Origin: Streptomyces fumanus
Lineage (GTDB): Bacteria > Actinomycetota > Actinomycetes > Streptomycetales > Streptomycetaceae
Direction: 5' to 3'
DNA: 64,000 nucleotides
Assembly (NCBI RefSeq): GCF_014655295.1
Contig: NZ_BNBI01000004.1
Span: 186,001-250,000, forward strand
The position numbers and the translations under genes were made by a program. Position 1 is the first letter of the stretch; each line of letters begins with the position of its first letter. The notes beneath the pieces are model-generated. The model was not told the DNA's origin. It worked only from the letters and a program-made list of their open reading frames with translations, and did not search any database. Below are positions 16,778-24,424 of this stretch, piece after piece.

Positions 16778-17965
16778 TCACAGCACCCCGCGCCGGGCCA
16801 GGCCGCGCATCAGCTCCCGTACCCCGTACGTCCACGGCGGGGCCTGCTCGCTGGGGACGACGGTGTTGACCAGGGCGCCGAGCCGGGGACTGGAGATCCG
16901 TACGACATCGCCGTACTCGTGGGTGAAGCCGCCGCCGGGGGTGTGCCGGTCCTCGGTGGGGGCGAACAGCGTCCCGGTGAACAGCACGAAGCCGTCCGGG
17001 TACTGGTGGTGCGGACCGTGGGTGGCGGCCACCAGGTCCAGTACGTCACGGCTGATCTCGCGCAGCGAACTGCTGCCCCGCAGCACATAGCCGTCCGGGC
17101 CGTCCACCCGCAGCTCGATGTCGAGGGTACGGACGGCGTCCAGGCCGAAGCCGTCGTCGAGCAGGCGGACGAACGGGCCGATCGCGCAGGAGGCGTTGTT
17201 GTCCTTGGCGCGGGAGAGCAGCAGGGCGCTGCGGCCCTCGATGTCGCGGAGGTTGACGTCGTTGCCGAGGGTGGCGCCGCGCACCCGGCCGCGCGAGTCC
17301 ACCACGAGGACGGCCTCGGGCTCGGGGTTGTTCCACACCGAGGCGCCGAGCACACCGATGTCGGCGCCGGTGCCCACCGCGGACAGCACCGGTGCCTTGG
17401 TGAACACCTCCGGGTCCGGGCCGATGCCGACCTCCAGGTACTGCGACCACAGTCCTTCGGCGACGAGCAGTTCCCTGGCCCGTTCCGCTTCCGGGGAGCC
17501 GGGGCGGACGCCGTCGAGCGCGCCGCCGATCACCTCCCCGACGCGGGCCCGCACTCGTGCCGCCCGCGCCGGGTCGCCGCCCGTGCGCTCCTCGATGACG
17601 CGTTCCAGCAGGCTCCGGGCGAAGGTGACGCCCGCGGCCTTGATGACCTGGAGGTCGACGGGGGCGAGCAGGTGCGGCACGTCGCGGCGCCCGGCCGGTG
17701 CCCGGAGCAGTTCCTCCAGACGCCAGGTGCGGCCGCCGTCGGCCTCGCGGACGACGGCCGCCGCGTCGTCGCGTTCCATGAGGTCGGAGACGGTGGGGGC
17801 GACGGCGGTCAGGTCGACGAGGTGCTCGCCGCGGACCGCGGCCACGCACGGCCCGTCCGCTTCCGGGTCGTGGACCCGGGCGACGAGGGCGGCCCGGCCG
17901 GCGTCCTCGGGCAGGACGGAGCCGGGGGTGAGGAGCGGACGGGGGCGCGCTGCTGCCGGTTCCAC
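16778..17965 (-). CDS. FAH-superfamily sugar-acid dehydratase/hydrolase (XylX-like)
   Basis: 395 residues. The C-terminal 200 residues form the fumarylacetoacetate-hydrolase fold: metal-ligand region NPEPEAVLVV, then the family's G-N-D-V-N-L-R-D-I-E-G motif and KDNNASCAIGP. The length and the long N-terminal domain fit 2-keto-3-deoxy-D-xylonate dehydratase (XylX) of the oxidative pentose pathway better than short FAH hydrolases. It sits 49 bases downstream of an IlvD/Edd sugar-acid dehydratase on the same strand and next to a xylobiose system, which supports a pentonate role. L-arabinonate or deoxysugar-acid substrates remain possible. GTG start with GGAGAG. Confidence 0.72.
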   Translation of the reverse strand: MEPAAARPRPLLTPGSVLPEDAGRAALVARVHDPEADGPCVAAVRGEHLVDLTAVAPTVSDLMERDDAAAVVREADGGRTWRLEELLRAPAGRRDVPHLLAPVDLQVIKAAGVTFARSLLERVIEERTGGDPARAARVRARVGEVIGGALDGVRPGSPEAERARELLVAEGLWSQYLEVGIGPDPEVFTKAPVLSAVGTGADIGVLGASVWNNPEPEAVLVVDSRGRVRGATLGNDVNLRDIEGRSALLLSRAKDNNASCAIGPFVRLLDDGFGLDAVRTLDIELRVDGPDGYVLRGSSSLREISRDVLDLVAATHGPHHQYPDGFVLFTGTLFAPTEDRHTPGGGFTHEYGDVVRISSPRLGALVNTVVPSEQAPPWTYGVRELMRGLARRGVL

Positions 17966-18014
17966 GGTCGGGTGCTCTCCTGGGGGCGGGGGGCGTGGGC
18001 GCTCGGGGGCGGGT

Positions 18015-19751
18015 TCAGTGGGAGTCGCGGGGGACCTCGTGGCCCCGGCTGCCGCGCAGGAAGCCGAAGTCGGCGCCCCGGTCGGCCTGTTCCACGTGCT
18101 GCGTGTAGAGCCAGGTGTAGCCGCCGGTGTGCCGTTCGGCGGGCGCCTTCCACTCCTGGCGGCGCCGGGCGAGCTCGGCGTCGTCCACGTCCAGGCGCAG
18201 GGTGCGGCGGGGGACGTCGAGGACGACCGGGTCGCCGTCGCGCACCAGGGCGAGCGGTCCGCCGACGGCGGCCTCGGGCGCCACGTGCAGCACCACGGTG
18301 CCGTAGCCGGTGCCGCTCATCCGGCCGTCGCAGATCCGCACCATGTCGGTGACGCCGGCCTTCAGCAGCTTGGCGGGCAGCGGGACGTTGGAGACCTCGG
18401 GCATGCCCGGGTAGCCCTTGGGGCCGGCGTTGCGGATGACGATGACGGTGTTCTCGTCGACGTCGAGGTCCGGGTCGTCGGCCACCTCGTGGTAGGACTC
18501 GGGGGAGTCGAAGACCCGCGCGGGGCCGCGGTGGGTGAGCAGGTGCGGTGAGGCGGCCGACTGCTTGATCACGGCACCGTCGGGGCACAGGTTGCCGCGC
18601 AGCACGGCGATGCCGGTGCCGGCGGGCTGGAAGGGGGCGTCGAGGCCGGTGATGACGTCGGTGCCGACGCGTTCGGCGTGCTCGGTGTTCTCGGCGACGG
18701 TGCGTCCGGTGACCGTGACCGGGTCGCCGTGCAGCAGCCCGCCGCGGAGCAGCTCGGCCATGACGGCGGGCAGTCCGCCCGCGTAGCAGAAGTCCTCCAT
18801 CAGGTACTTGCCGCTGGGCATCAGATTGACCAGGGTCGGCACCGCGCGGACCAGGTCGTCGAAGTCCCGCAGGTCCAGGTCCACGCCGACCCGGCCGGCG
18901 ATGGCGGTCAGGTGGATCACGGCGTTGGTGGAGCCGCCGATGGCCGCGTTGACCCGGACGGCGTTCTCGAACGCCTCCCGGGTCAGGATGTGCGAGGGCC
19001 GCAGGTCCTCCTCCACCATCCGGACGATGCGCTGCCCCGCCGCCTGCGCGGTCTCCATCCGCCGGGAGTCCACCGCGGGCCAGGCCGCCGAGCCCGGCAA
19101 CTGCATGCCGAGCGCCTCGGCCAGGCAGGCCATCGTCGAGGCGGTGCCCATGGTCATGCAGTGCCCGTTGGAGCGGGCCATGCAGCCCTCGGCGAAGAAG
19201 CACTCCTCCTCGGTCATCCGGCCGGTCTTCAGGTCCTCCTCGAACTTCCACACATGGGTGCCGGACCCCACGTCCTGCCCCCGGTACTTGCCGTTGAGCA
19301 TCGGGCCGCCGGTGACCATGACGGCGGGCAGGTCGACGCTGGCGGCGCCCATGAGCATGGCGGGCGTCGTCTTGTCGCAGCCGGACAGCAGCACCACGCC
19401 GTCCAGCGGATTGGCCCGGATCAGCTCCTCGACCTCCATGGCCATCAGGTTGCGGTACAGCATGGCGGTGGGGCGCATCAACGTCTCGCCGGTGGCCATG
19501 GTGGGGAACTGCAGCGGGAAGCCGCCGGCCTGCCACACACCGCGTTTGACGGCCTCGGCGACGCGGGTCAAGTGGGCGTTGCACGGGGCGAGTTCGGAGG
19601 CGCTGGTCGCGATGCCGATGACCGGGCGCCCGTCGAACACCTCGTGCCCGAACCCCTGGTTGCGCATCCACGAGCGGTACACCATCCCGCCGCGGCCCCG
19701 TGCGCCGAACCATGCCTGGCTGCGTCGGTTCCTCTGCTGACCTTCGGTCAT
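18015..19751 (-). CDS. IlvD/Edd-family sugar-acid dehydratase (xylonate/arabinonate type)
   Basis: 578 residues. Conserved iron-sulfur-cluster cysteines are seen in LLSGCDKTTPAMLM and FFAEGCMARSNGHCMTMGT; the C-terminal R-M-S-G-T-G-Y-G segment is typical of pentonate dehydratases rather than DHAD (IlvD). It would remove water from an aldonate to give a 2-keto-3-deoxy acid, feeding the FAH protein encoded just downstream. I place the start at ATG 19751 (GGGAG upstream) rather than the longer frame. Divergent from a GntR regulator with a perfect operator-like palindrome between. Confidence 0.87.
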   Translation of the reverse strand: MTEGQQRNRRSQAWFGARGRGGMVYRSWMRNQGFGHEVFDGRPVIGIATSASELAPCNAHLTRVAEAVKRGVWQAGGFPLQFPTMATGETLMRPTAMLYRNLMAMEVEELIRANPLDGVVLLSGCDKTTPAMLMGAASVDLPAVMVTGGPMLNGKYRGQDVGSGTHVWKFEEDLKTGRMTEEECFFAEGCMARSNGHCMTMGTASTMACLAEALGMQLPGSAAWPAVDSRRMETAQAAGQRIVRMVEEDLRPSHILTREAFENAVRVNAAIGGSTNAVIHLTAIAGRVGVDLDLRDFDDLVRAVPTLVNLMPSGKYLMEDFCYAGGLPAVMAELLRGGLLHGDPVTVTGRTVAENTEHAERVGTDVITGLDAPFQPAGTGIAVLRGNLCPDGAVIKQSAASPHLLTHRGPARVFDSPESYHEVADDPDLDVDENTVIVIRNAGPKGYPGMPEVSNVPLPAKLLKAGVTDMVRICDGRMSGTGYGTVVLHVAPEAAVGGPLALVRDGDPVVLDVPRRTLRLDVDDAELARRRQEWKAPAERHTGGYTWLYTQHVEQADRGADFGFLRGSRGHEVPRDSH

Positions 19752-19833
19752 ACGGCACTCCCGTGGCTCTGGCGTCGTCCGCTCCGCGAGGGGCGCTGTC
19801 GGGCACGGACCCGGGGGCCGTACCCTGTCACGC

Positions 19834-19848
19834 AATCATTAAATGATT
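19834..19848. promoter_or_regulatory. Perfect palindrome AATCATT-A-AATGATT, GntR operator candidate
   Basis: A 7+1+7 perfect inverted repeat, AT-rich in a GC-rich genome, 6 bases before the GntR start region and 82 bases before the dehydratase start. FadR-type regulators bind such short palindromes; it probably controls both divergent genes. Confidence 0.65.
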
Positions 19849-19854
19849 CGATGA

Positions 19855-20598
19855 ATGGCGTCCAGGGGGCGGGCAGAGATCGTGGTGCACTTCCGGACCA
19901 TGCACCAGCGCGTGGTCGACGAACTCGGGCGGCGGATCGCGGCCGGCGCCTGGCGGCCGGGGGAGGCGCTGCCGGTCGAGGACGCCCTCGCCGCCGAACT
20001 CGGCGTCAGCAGGGGAGCGCTGCGGGAGGCGGTCAAGGCGCTGGAGGCCAAGGGGATGCTGCGGGTGCGCCCGCGCACCGGCACGCGCGTGCTGCCCGCC
20101 GGGCAGTGGAACCACCTCGACCGTGACGTGCTGCGGTGGCAGCAGGCCGGGGACGCCGCGGCCCTGCTGCGCGACACCGGTGAACTGCGCCGGATCGTCG
20201 AGCCCGAGGCGGCCCGGCTCGCCGCCGGCCGGGCCGGCCCCGACGACGTACGGGTCCTGGACGAGTACCTGGCGGCCATGGAGGCCGCTGCCGCCGAACC
20301 CGGTCGCCGCGGGTACGTCGAGGCCGACACCGCCTTCCACCGCGCGCTGCTCGACGCCAGCGGCAACCGCCTCCTCGGCTCACTGGGCCGCGCCCTCGAC
20401 ATCGCCCTGGAGCACAGCTTTCTGGTCAGCACCCGCACCCCCGGCGCGGTGGAAGCCTCGCTGCCGCGCCACCGTGCCGTGGTCCGCGCCATAGCGGCCC
20501 GCGATCCGGGGGCCGCGGCGGCCGCGATGCTGACCATCGTCGAGGCCGCCGCACAGGAGATCGCCCGCTCGCCCGCGCGACCGGGCGAGGCCGACTGA
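19855..20598 (+). CDS. GntR/FadR-family transcriptional regulator
   Basis: 247 residues: N-terminal GntR winged helix (about 10-75) with G-x-x-L-P-V-E-D-A-L-A-A-E-L-G-V-S-R-G-A-L-R-E-A, and a C-terminal FCD effector domain (about 90-230) with the metal-ligand residues in FHRALLDASGN and HRAVVRAI. FCD regulators sense small carboxylic acids, so a sugar acid handled by the divergent dehydratase is the likely inducer. An alternative ATG lies at 19851 in another frame. Weak ribosome site; a palindrome ends 6 bases upstream, so autoregulation is likely. Confidence 0.88.
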   Translation: MASRGRAEIVVHFRTMHQRVVDELGRRIAAGAWRPGEALPVEDALAAELGVSRGALREAVKALEAKGMLRVRPRTGTRVLPAGQWNHLDRDVLRWQQAGDAAALLRDTGELRRIVEPEAARLAAGRAGPDDVRVLDEYLAAMEAAAAEPGRRGYVEADTAFHRALLDASGNRLLGSLGRALDIALEHSFLVSTRTPGAVEASLPRHRAVVRAIAARDPGAAAAAMLTIVEAAAQEIARSPARPGEAD

Positions 20599-20640
20599 CC
20601 GCCGGGCCCGGTCCGGCCGGCCCGCGGTGGGCGCCGGCGG
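20599..20640. terminator. Bidirectional terminator hairpin
   Basis: CCGCCGGGCCC (20599-20609) pairs with GGGCGCCGGCGG (20629-20640), one bulged base, between the convergent GntR and oxidoreductase genes. Confidence 0.6.
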
Positions 20641-21321
20641 TCAGGCCGGCACGGACTCCTCGGCCAGGAACTTCTCCACGTACTCCAGCGCGAGCTGGTC
20701 GAAGGCCGCGTACTGCGCCTCTCGCTCGGCGCCCGCCACCGCGTCGCCGATCCGCAGATTGCCCTCGGCGTCGACCCGCTGCGGACGCTCCTCGGCATCG
20801 GTGAGCAGGCCGACGGCGGAGTGGGCGAAACCGCAGTAGTAGGCGATGCCCTCGCTCAGATTGGTCTCCAGGATCTTCCGCATCCCCTCCGTGACGAGGT
20901 CGTCGGCGGTGGCGCCGGCCAGGCCCAGCCACAGGATGCGCTTGCCGGCCAGGCGGGGCTTGCTGCGGCCGTAGGCGAACCCGTAGTTCCACACCCGGTC
21001 GATCCAGCCCTTGAGGAGGGCGGGCACGCTCTGCCAGTACACCGGGAAGACGGCGACGACGACATCGGCGTCCAGCACGCGCCGCATATGGGCGTGCACT
21101 TCGTCCGAGTACCGCTTGTCCCGGTCGCCCCAGTCCGGCTGGTCCGCCACCGTCATGCGCGGGTCGAACCCCTCGGCGCGCAGATCGAGCAGGTCGATGC
21201 GGTAGCCGGCGGCTTCGAGCCGGGCGGCGGCACGGCGGGCGGTGTGCGCGGTGAGGGAATCGGCGCGGTGGTGCGCGACGACGACGAGGGCGGTTCTGGC
21301 ACGGCTGTCCTGCTGCGGCAC
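20641..21321 (-). CDS. Flavodoxin-fold NAD(P)H oxidoreductase
   Basis: 226 residues, Flavodoxin_2 fold of the quinone-reductase / KefF / MdaB type. Seen: TALVVVAHHRADSLTAHTARRA for the FMN phosphate loop, FPVYWQSVPALLKGWIDRVWNYGFAYG for the isoalloxazine region, and GLAGAT later. It reduces quinones or similar electrophiles with two electrons in the cytoplasm. I place the start at GTG 21321, preceded by GGGAGA. Divergent from an AraC-type regulator, which probably controls it. Confidence 0.82.
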   Translation of the reverse strand: MPQQDSRARTALVVVAHHRADSLTAHTARRAAARLEAAGYRIDLLDLRAEGFDPRMTVADQPDWGDRDKRYSDEVHAHMRRVLDADVVVAVFPVYWQSVPALLKGWIDRVWNYGFAYGRSKPRLAGKRILWLGLAGATADDLVTEGMRKILETNLSEGIAYYCGFAHSAVGLLTDAEERPQRVDAEGNLRIGDAVAGAEREAQYAAFDQLALEYVEKFLAEESVPA

Positions 21322-21435
21322 GGTGTCTCCCGGATGGCCCGTTCGATCGGTTGATGAACTCAGTACAGCCCGGGCGGCATGGATGATCCATGGGAGAAGC
21401 CCTCCAGAACATAGGAGAACGTCTACGGTGGGTCC

Positions 21436-22416
21436 GTGGATCTGCTGAGTTCGCTGCTGAGCGGCATCCGGGCCGAGGGCTCGGTCCTCACCCGCGCCGT
21501 GCTGACGGTGCCCTGGACCATCCGCTTCACCGACGCCGTGCCGCTCACCATGGTCAGCGTGCTGCGCGGCGGCGGCACCCTGCTGCTGCCCGACGGCACC
21601 GAGCGCGCGGTCGGCGCGGGCGACACCGCCATCGTGCGCGGCCCCGGACCCTTCCACCTCGCCGACCGGCCCGCCACCGCGCGCGGCCCGCACACCGCGT
21701 ACGAGATCGCCTGCTTCACCGAGCCCAAGGAGCCCACCGCCCAGGCACTGACCGGCATCCGCTGGGGCACCGACTCGGCGGCGGCCACCGCGCTGATCGT
21801 CGGCGCCTACCGCGCCTCGGACCACCGCCACGAGCGGCTCCTGCGGGCGCTGCCGCCCGTCCTGGTGGTCGAGGAGGACGCCGAGGTCTGCGCCTGGCTG
21901 GAGACGGCCGCCGCCGACGCCGCGGCGCACACCCCCGGGTCGCAGGCGCTGATGGACCGGCTGCTCGACTGGGCCCTGGTGTGCACGCTGCGCACCTGGT
22001 TCGACCGGGCGGGCGCCGACGCGCCCGTCTGGTACCGGGGCCTGGCCGACCCGGTCCTGGGCCCGGCCCTGCGGGCCTTCCACGACCGGCCCGCCGAGCC
22101 GTGGACGGTGGCCTCGCTGGCCGCCCGGTCCGGTGTCTCCCGGGCGCTGTTCGCCAAGCGCTTCACGCAGTTGATGGGCTGTCCGCCCCTCGCCTACCTC
22201 ACCGAGTGCCGCCTGGACGAGGCCACCGCACTGCTGACCGGCACCGACCTGAGCATCGGCCGGATCGCCCGGTCCGTCGGCTACGCGGACGCCTTCGGGT
22301 TCAGCGCCGCGTTCAAACGCCACAAGGGGATGAGCCCCAGCGCGTTCCGCGCCACGGCGGCTCCGGCGGACCCCGGCCCGCCCGCCCGGGGCGAGCCGGC
22401 GCCGTGCGGGCGATGA
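21436..22416 (+). CDS. AraC-family regulator with cupin N-terminus
   Basis: 326 residues. N-terminal cupin-type ligand domain (about 20-190; ADRPATARGPHTAYEIACF type of AraC_binding/Cupin_6) and a C-terminal AraC double helix-turn-helix (about 210-310): TVASLAARSGVSRALFAKRFTQLMGCPPLAYL and SIGRIARSVGYADAFGFSAAFKRHKGMSPSAFR. Divergent from the oxidoreductase gene with 114 bases between, so control of that gene is likely. GTG start; ribosome site weak. Inducer unknown. Confidence 0.88.
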   Translation: MDLLSSLLSGIRAEGSVLTRAVLTVPWTIRFTDAVPLTMVSVLRGGGTLLLPDGTERAVGAGDTAIVRGPGPFHLADRPATARGPHTAYEIACFTEPKEPTAQALTGIRWGTDSAAATALIVGAYRASDHRHERLLRALPPVLVVEEDAEVCAWLETAAADAAAHTPGSQALMDRLLDWALVCTLRTWFDRAGADAPVWYRGLADPVLGPALRAFHDRPAEPWTVASLAARSGVSRALFAKRFTQLMGCPPLAYLTECRLDEATALLTGTDLSIGRIARSVGYADAFGFSAAFKRHKGMSPSAFRATAAPADPGPPARGEPAPCGR

Positions 22417-22478
22417 CGCCCCCTCCGTCACCGCCCTCGGCAACGGCCCGCCGGGCACGGGGACGCGCCTCGACCTGC

Positions 22479-22628
22479 GGTCGGCGACCGGCACGGGGCG
22501 CTCGTCCTGCGGTCAGCAGCCGGTACGGCAACGCGCTCGCCCCCGGTCAGCAGCCGGTACGGGAACGCGCTCGCCCCCGGTCAGCAGCCGGTACGGGAAC
22601 GCGCTCGGCCCCCGGTCAGCAGCCGATG
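22479..22628. repeat. 34-35 bp tandem repeat copying the 3' end of the Cip1-like gene
   Basis: Near-identical units start at 22511, 22545 and 22579; a partial fourth begins at 22614 and contains the stop codon of the neighbouring gene; a degenerate fifth copy starts at about 22479. Each unit begins GGTCAGCAGCCGGTACGG and continues into ACGCGCTCG. Minus-strand reading therefore repeats the gene's terminal TGCTGA. No coding or CRISPR function is evident. Confidence 0.8.
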
Positions 22629-23806
22629 GGCGAGGAGTCGACGGCCACGTCGTCGAACCACAGGGTGTCGTCTCCCGATCCGTAGCTCTCCCAGCCCAGC
22701 TTCAGCGCGGTCGGCCGGGGCGGCGTGGTGCGGGCGAGCCACTGCTGGTCGATGTCCTGGGTGGGGACGCCGTCGGCGTGCAGACCCGGGACCTGTTCGG
22801 TGCCGAGCCAGGTGTCCAGGCCGGGAGCGGTGGTGTCGATGGCGAACCGCAGGCACTGCCAGCTCCCGGTCGGCAGCGGCCGGCTCAGCGCCACCCCGGC
22901 CGGGCTCTGCGCGGGCAGCGTGGCGTCGTCGCTCTCCCGGTTCCACTGCAGGGCGCCGTTCTGGCCGCCCACGCGCAGGCTGCGCCCGCCCTGGGAGGAG
23001 TCGGGCAGCGAGACGAAGGTGACGTGCGCGGAGGGCAGCGCGGTGGTGTGCCGCACCCACATCCGTACGTACATCACCGGACCGACCGCGGACAGGTCCG
23101 CCATGGAGCTGACGAAGGCGTGGTTGCAGTAGCCCGCCTTGCCGTCGACGCGCACCGACCTGCTGCCGCTGTGCGCGACCGCGGTGTCCACGGCGGCCGT
23201 GCCCGTGCCCTGGCAGTCGGGTGCGGTGAAGCGCCAGGTGCCGGACGGCGCGGAGCCGGTCTGGTCCTCGAAGTCCGTGCAGATCACGGCCGATCCGTCG
23301 CAGTCCGAGGCGGGCGGCGGCGTGGTCGGCGGCGGGGTGGTGGGCGGTGGCGTGGTGGGGGGAGGGGTGCCGTTGACGGCGCAGGGCACGCCGTTGAGGG
23401 CGAAGTCGCTGGGCGTGGGGGCGGACGTGCGCCAGGTTCCCTGGAGGCCGAAGTCGGCGGTGCCGCCCGTGGCCAGCGCGCCGTTCCAGTTGGTGTTCAC
23501 GGCGACGACGGAGCTGCCGGTCTGGGTGACGGTGGCGTTCCACGCCGAGGTCACCTGCTGGTCACCGGCGTGCGTCCAGGTCAGACGCCAGCCGGTGAGG
23601 GCCGGGCCGAGGTTGGTGATCTTGAGCTGCGCGGTGTAGCCGCCCGTCCACTGGTTCACGGTGTAGTCGACCCGGCAGCCGGACTCCGCGCCGCTGGCCG
23701 TCAGGGCGGTCAGGCCGGACGCGAGCAGGGCGACGGCCGCGAGCAGCGCCGCGACCGTCCAGGAGCGGCGTGGGCGGCGCGGTAAGCGCCGGAGAAGGGC
23801 GCGCAT
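22616..23806 (-). CDS. Secreted CBM2 protein with C-terminal Cip1-like domain
   Basis: 396 residues. Sec signal peptide (about 1-40, basic then LLAAVALLASGLTAL), CBM2 cellulose-binding module (about 43-150, starting CRVDYTVNQWTGGYTA with the usual N- and C-terminal Cys), a linker of three PPPTT repeats, and a C-terminal domain (about 175-396) resembling fungal Cip1, a protein induced with cellulases; Cip1 has a lyase-like jelly-roll but no firmly established reaction. GGAGG precedes the ATG. A perfect CebR box lies 79 bases upstream, so induction by cellobiose is expected. Cip1 assignment is pattern recognition. Confidence 0.8.
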   Translation of the reverse strand: MRALLRRLPRRPRRSWTVAALLAAVALLASGLTALTASGAESGCRVDYTVNQWTGGYTAQLKITNLGPALTGWRLTWTHAGDQQVTSAWNATVTQTGSSVVAVNTNWNGALATGGTADFGLQGTWRTSAPTPSDFALNGVPCAVNGTPPPTTPPPTTPPPTTPPPASDCDGSAVICTDFEDQTGSAPSGTWRFTAPDCQGTGTAAVDTAVAHSGSRSVRVDGKAGYCNHAFVSSMADLSAVGPVMYVRMWVRHTTALPSAHVTFVSLPDSSQGGRSLRVGGQNGALQWNRESDDATLPAQSPAGVALSRPLPTGSWQCLRFAIDTTAPGLDTWLGTEQVPGLHADGVPTQDIDQQWLARTTPPRPTALKLGWESYGSGDDTLWFDDVAVDSSPIGC

Positions 23807-23884
23807 GGGATACCTCCGGTGAGGAGAAGGGCCGGGGGAGCGGTCCCGTCCCGGGGTGGAGAGCCAGGGGCGGAGGACCGGGGT

Positions 23885-23898
23885 GGGAGCGCTCCCAC
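23885..23898. promoter_or_regulatory. CebR box TGGGAGCGCTCCCA
   Basis: Perfect 14-bp palindrome identical to the operator bound by CebR, the cellobiose/cellotriose-sensing repressor of streptomycetes. It is upstream of the CBM2-Cip1 gene on the minus strand. No cebR is in the window. Confidence 0.88.
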
Positions 23899-24154
23899 GA
23901 AATCCGTCGGTCCGAGAACGTACACCGGTGCGTCCACCGCGGCCAGGGATAGGACCGCCGAACTGTTTCGGCGTACGCCGGCCGCCGCCCCCGGCCCCGG
24001 CGGTTAGGGACGGCGGGTCCCGGACTCCGGGGGCATGGATTCCCCCGCACGGGGCATTCGAGCGCTGATCGACGTGCCCGGTGGTGAGCCGTGGTGCCGG
24101 TTCCGCACGGCGCGGTCGGCCGCCTGCGGAGGGAAGTGGAGGAGAGGGGTCACC
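23899..24154. other. Upstream region of Cip1-like and DUF5133 genes
   Basis: No gene seen between the CebR box and the DUF5133 start. It must hold the promoters of both divergent genes; I could not place convincing hexamers. Confidence 0.4.
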
Positions 24155-24400
24155 GTGATCATTCCGGCGGAGAAGGAACTGCGTGCCGTACTGGCCCGAT
24201 TCGCTCAGGCGCGGATCGAGCACGACGTGTGCCCCACCGGCCGCACCAGCCGGGCCCTGGAGGACGCGACGTACACCCTGTGCGTGCTCACCGGAGCCCG
24301 CACCGCCGAGCAGGCCCTGCTCGCTGCCGACGCGCTGCTGGAGCGGTACCGCGCGAACCGGCCGAGCGGCGTCCAGGAGGAGGAGACGCTGGCCGCCTAG
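24155..24400 (+). CDS. DUF5133 small protein
   Basis: 81 residues: MIIPAEKELRAVLARFAQAR, then RALEDATYTLCVLTGARTAEQALLAADALL. This pattern matches the Streptomyces DUF5133 family of unknown function, small soluble helical proteins. I start at GTG 24155 with GGAGAGG upstream rather than the longer open frame. It is convergent with the PP2C gene, 24 bases from its stop. No function can be given. Confidence 0.75.
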   Translation: MIIPAEKELRAVLARFAQARIEHDVCPTGRTSRALEDATYTLCVLTGARTAEQALLAADALLERYRANRPSGVQEEETLAA

Positions 24401-24424
24401 CCGCCCCTCGACGCGGGCCCCTGC

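Noticed and set aside
22479..22628. Repeat array as a CRISPR
   Set aside because: Units are directly contiguous without spacers and derive from the neighbouring gene end.
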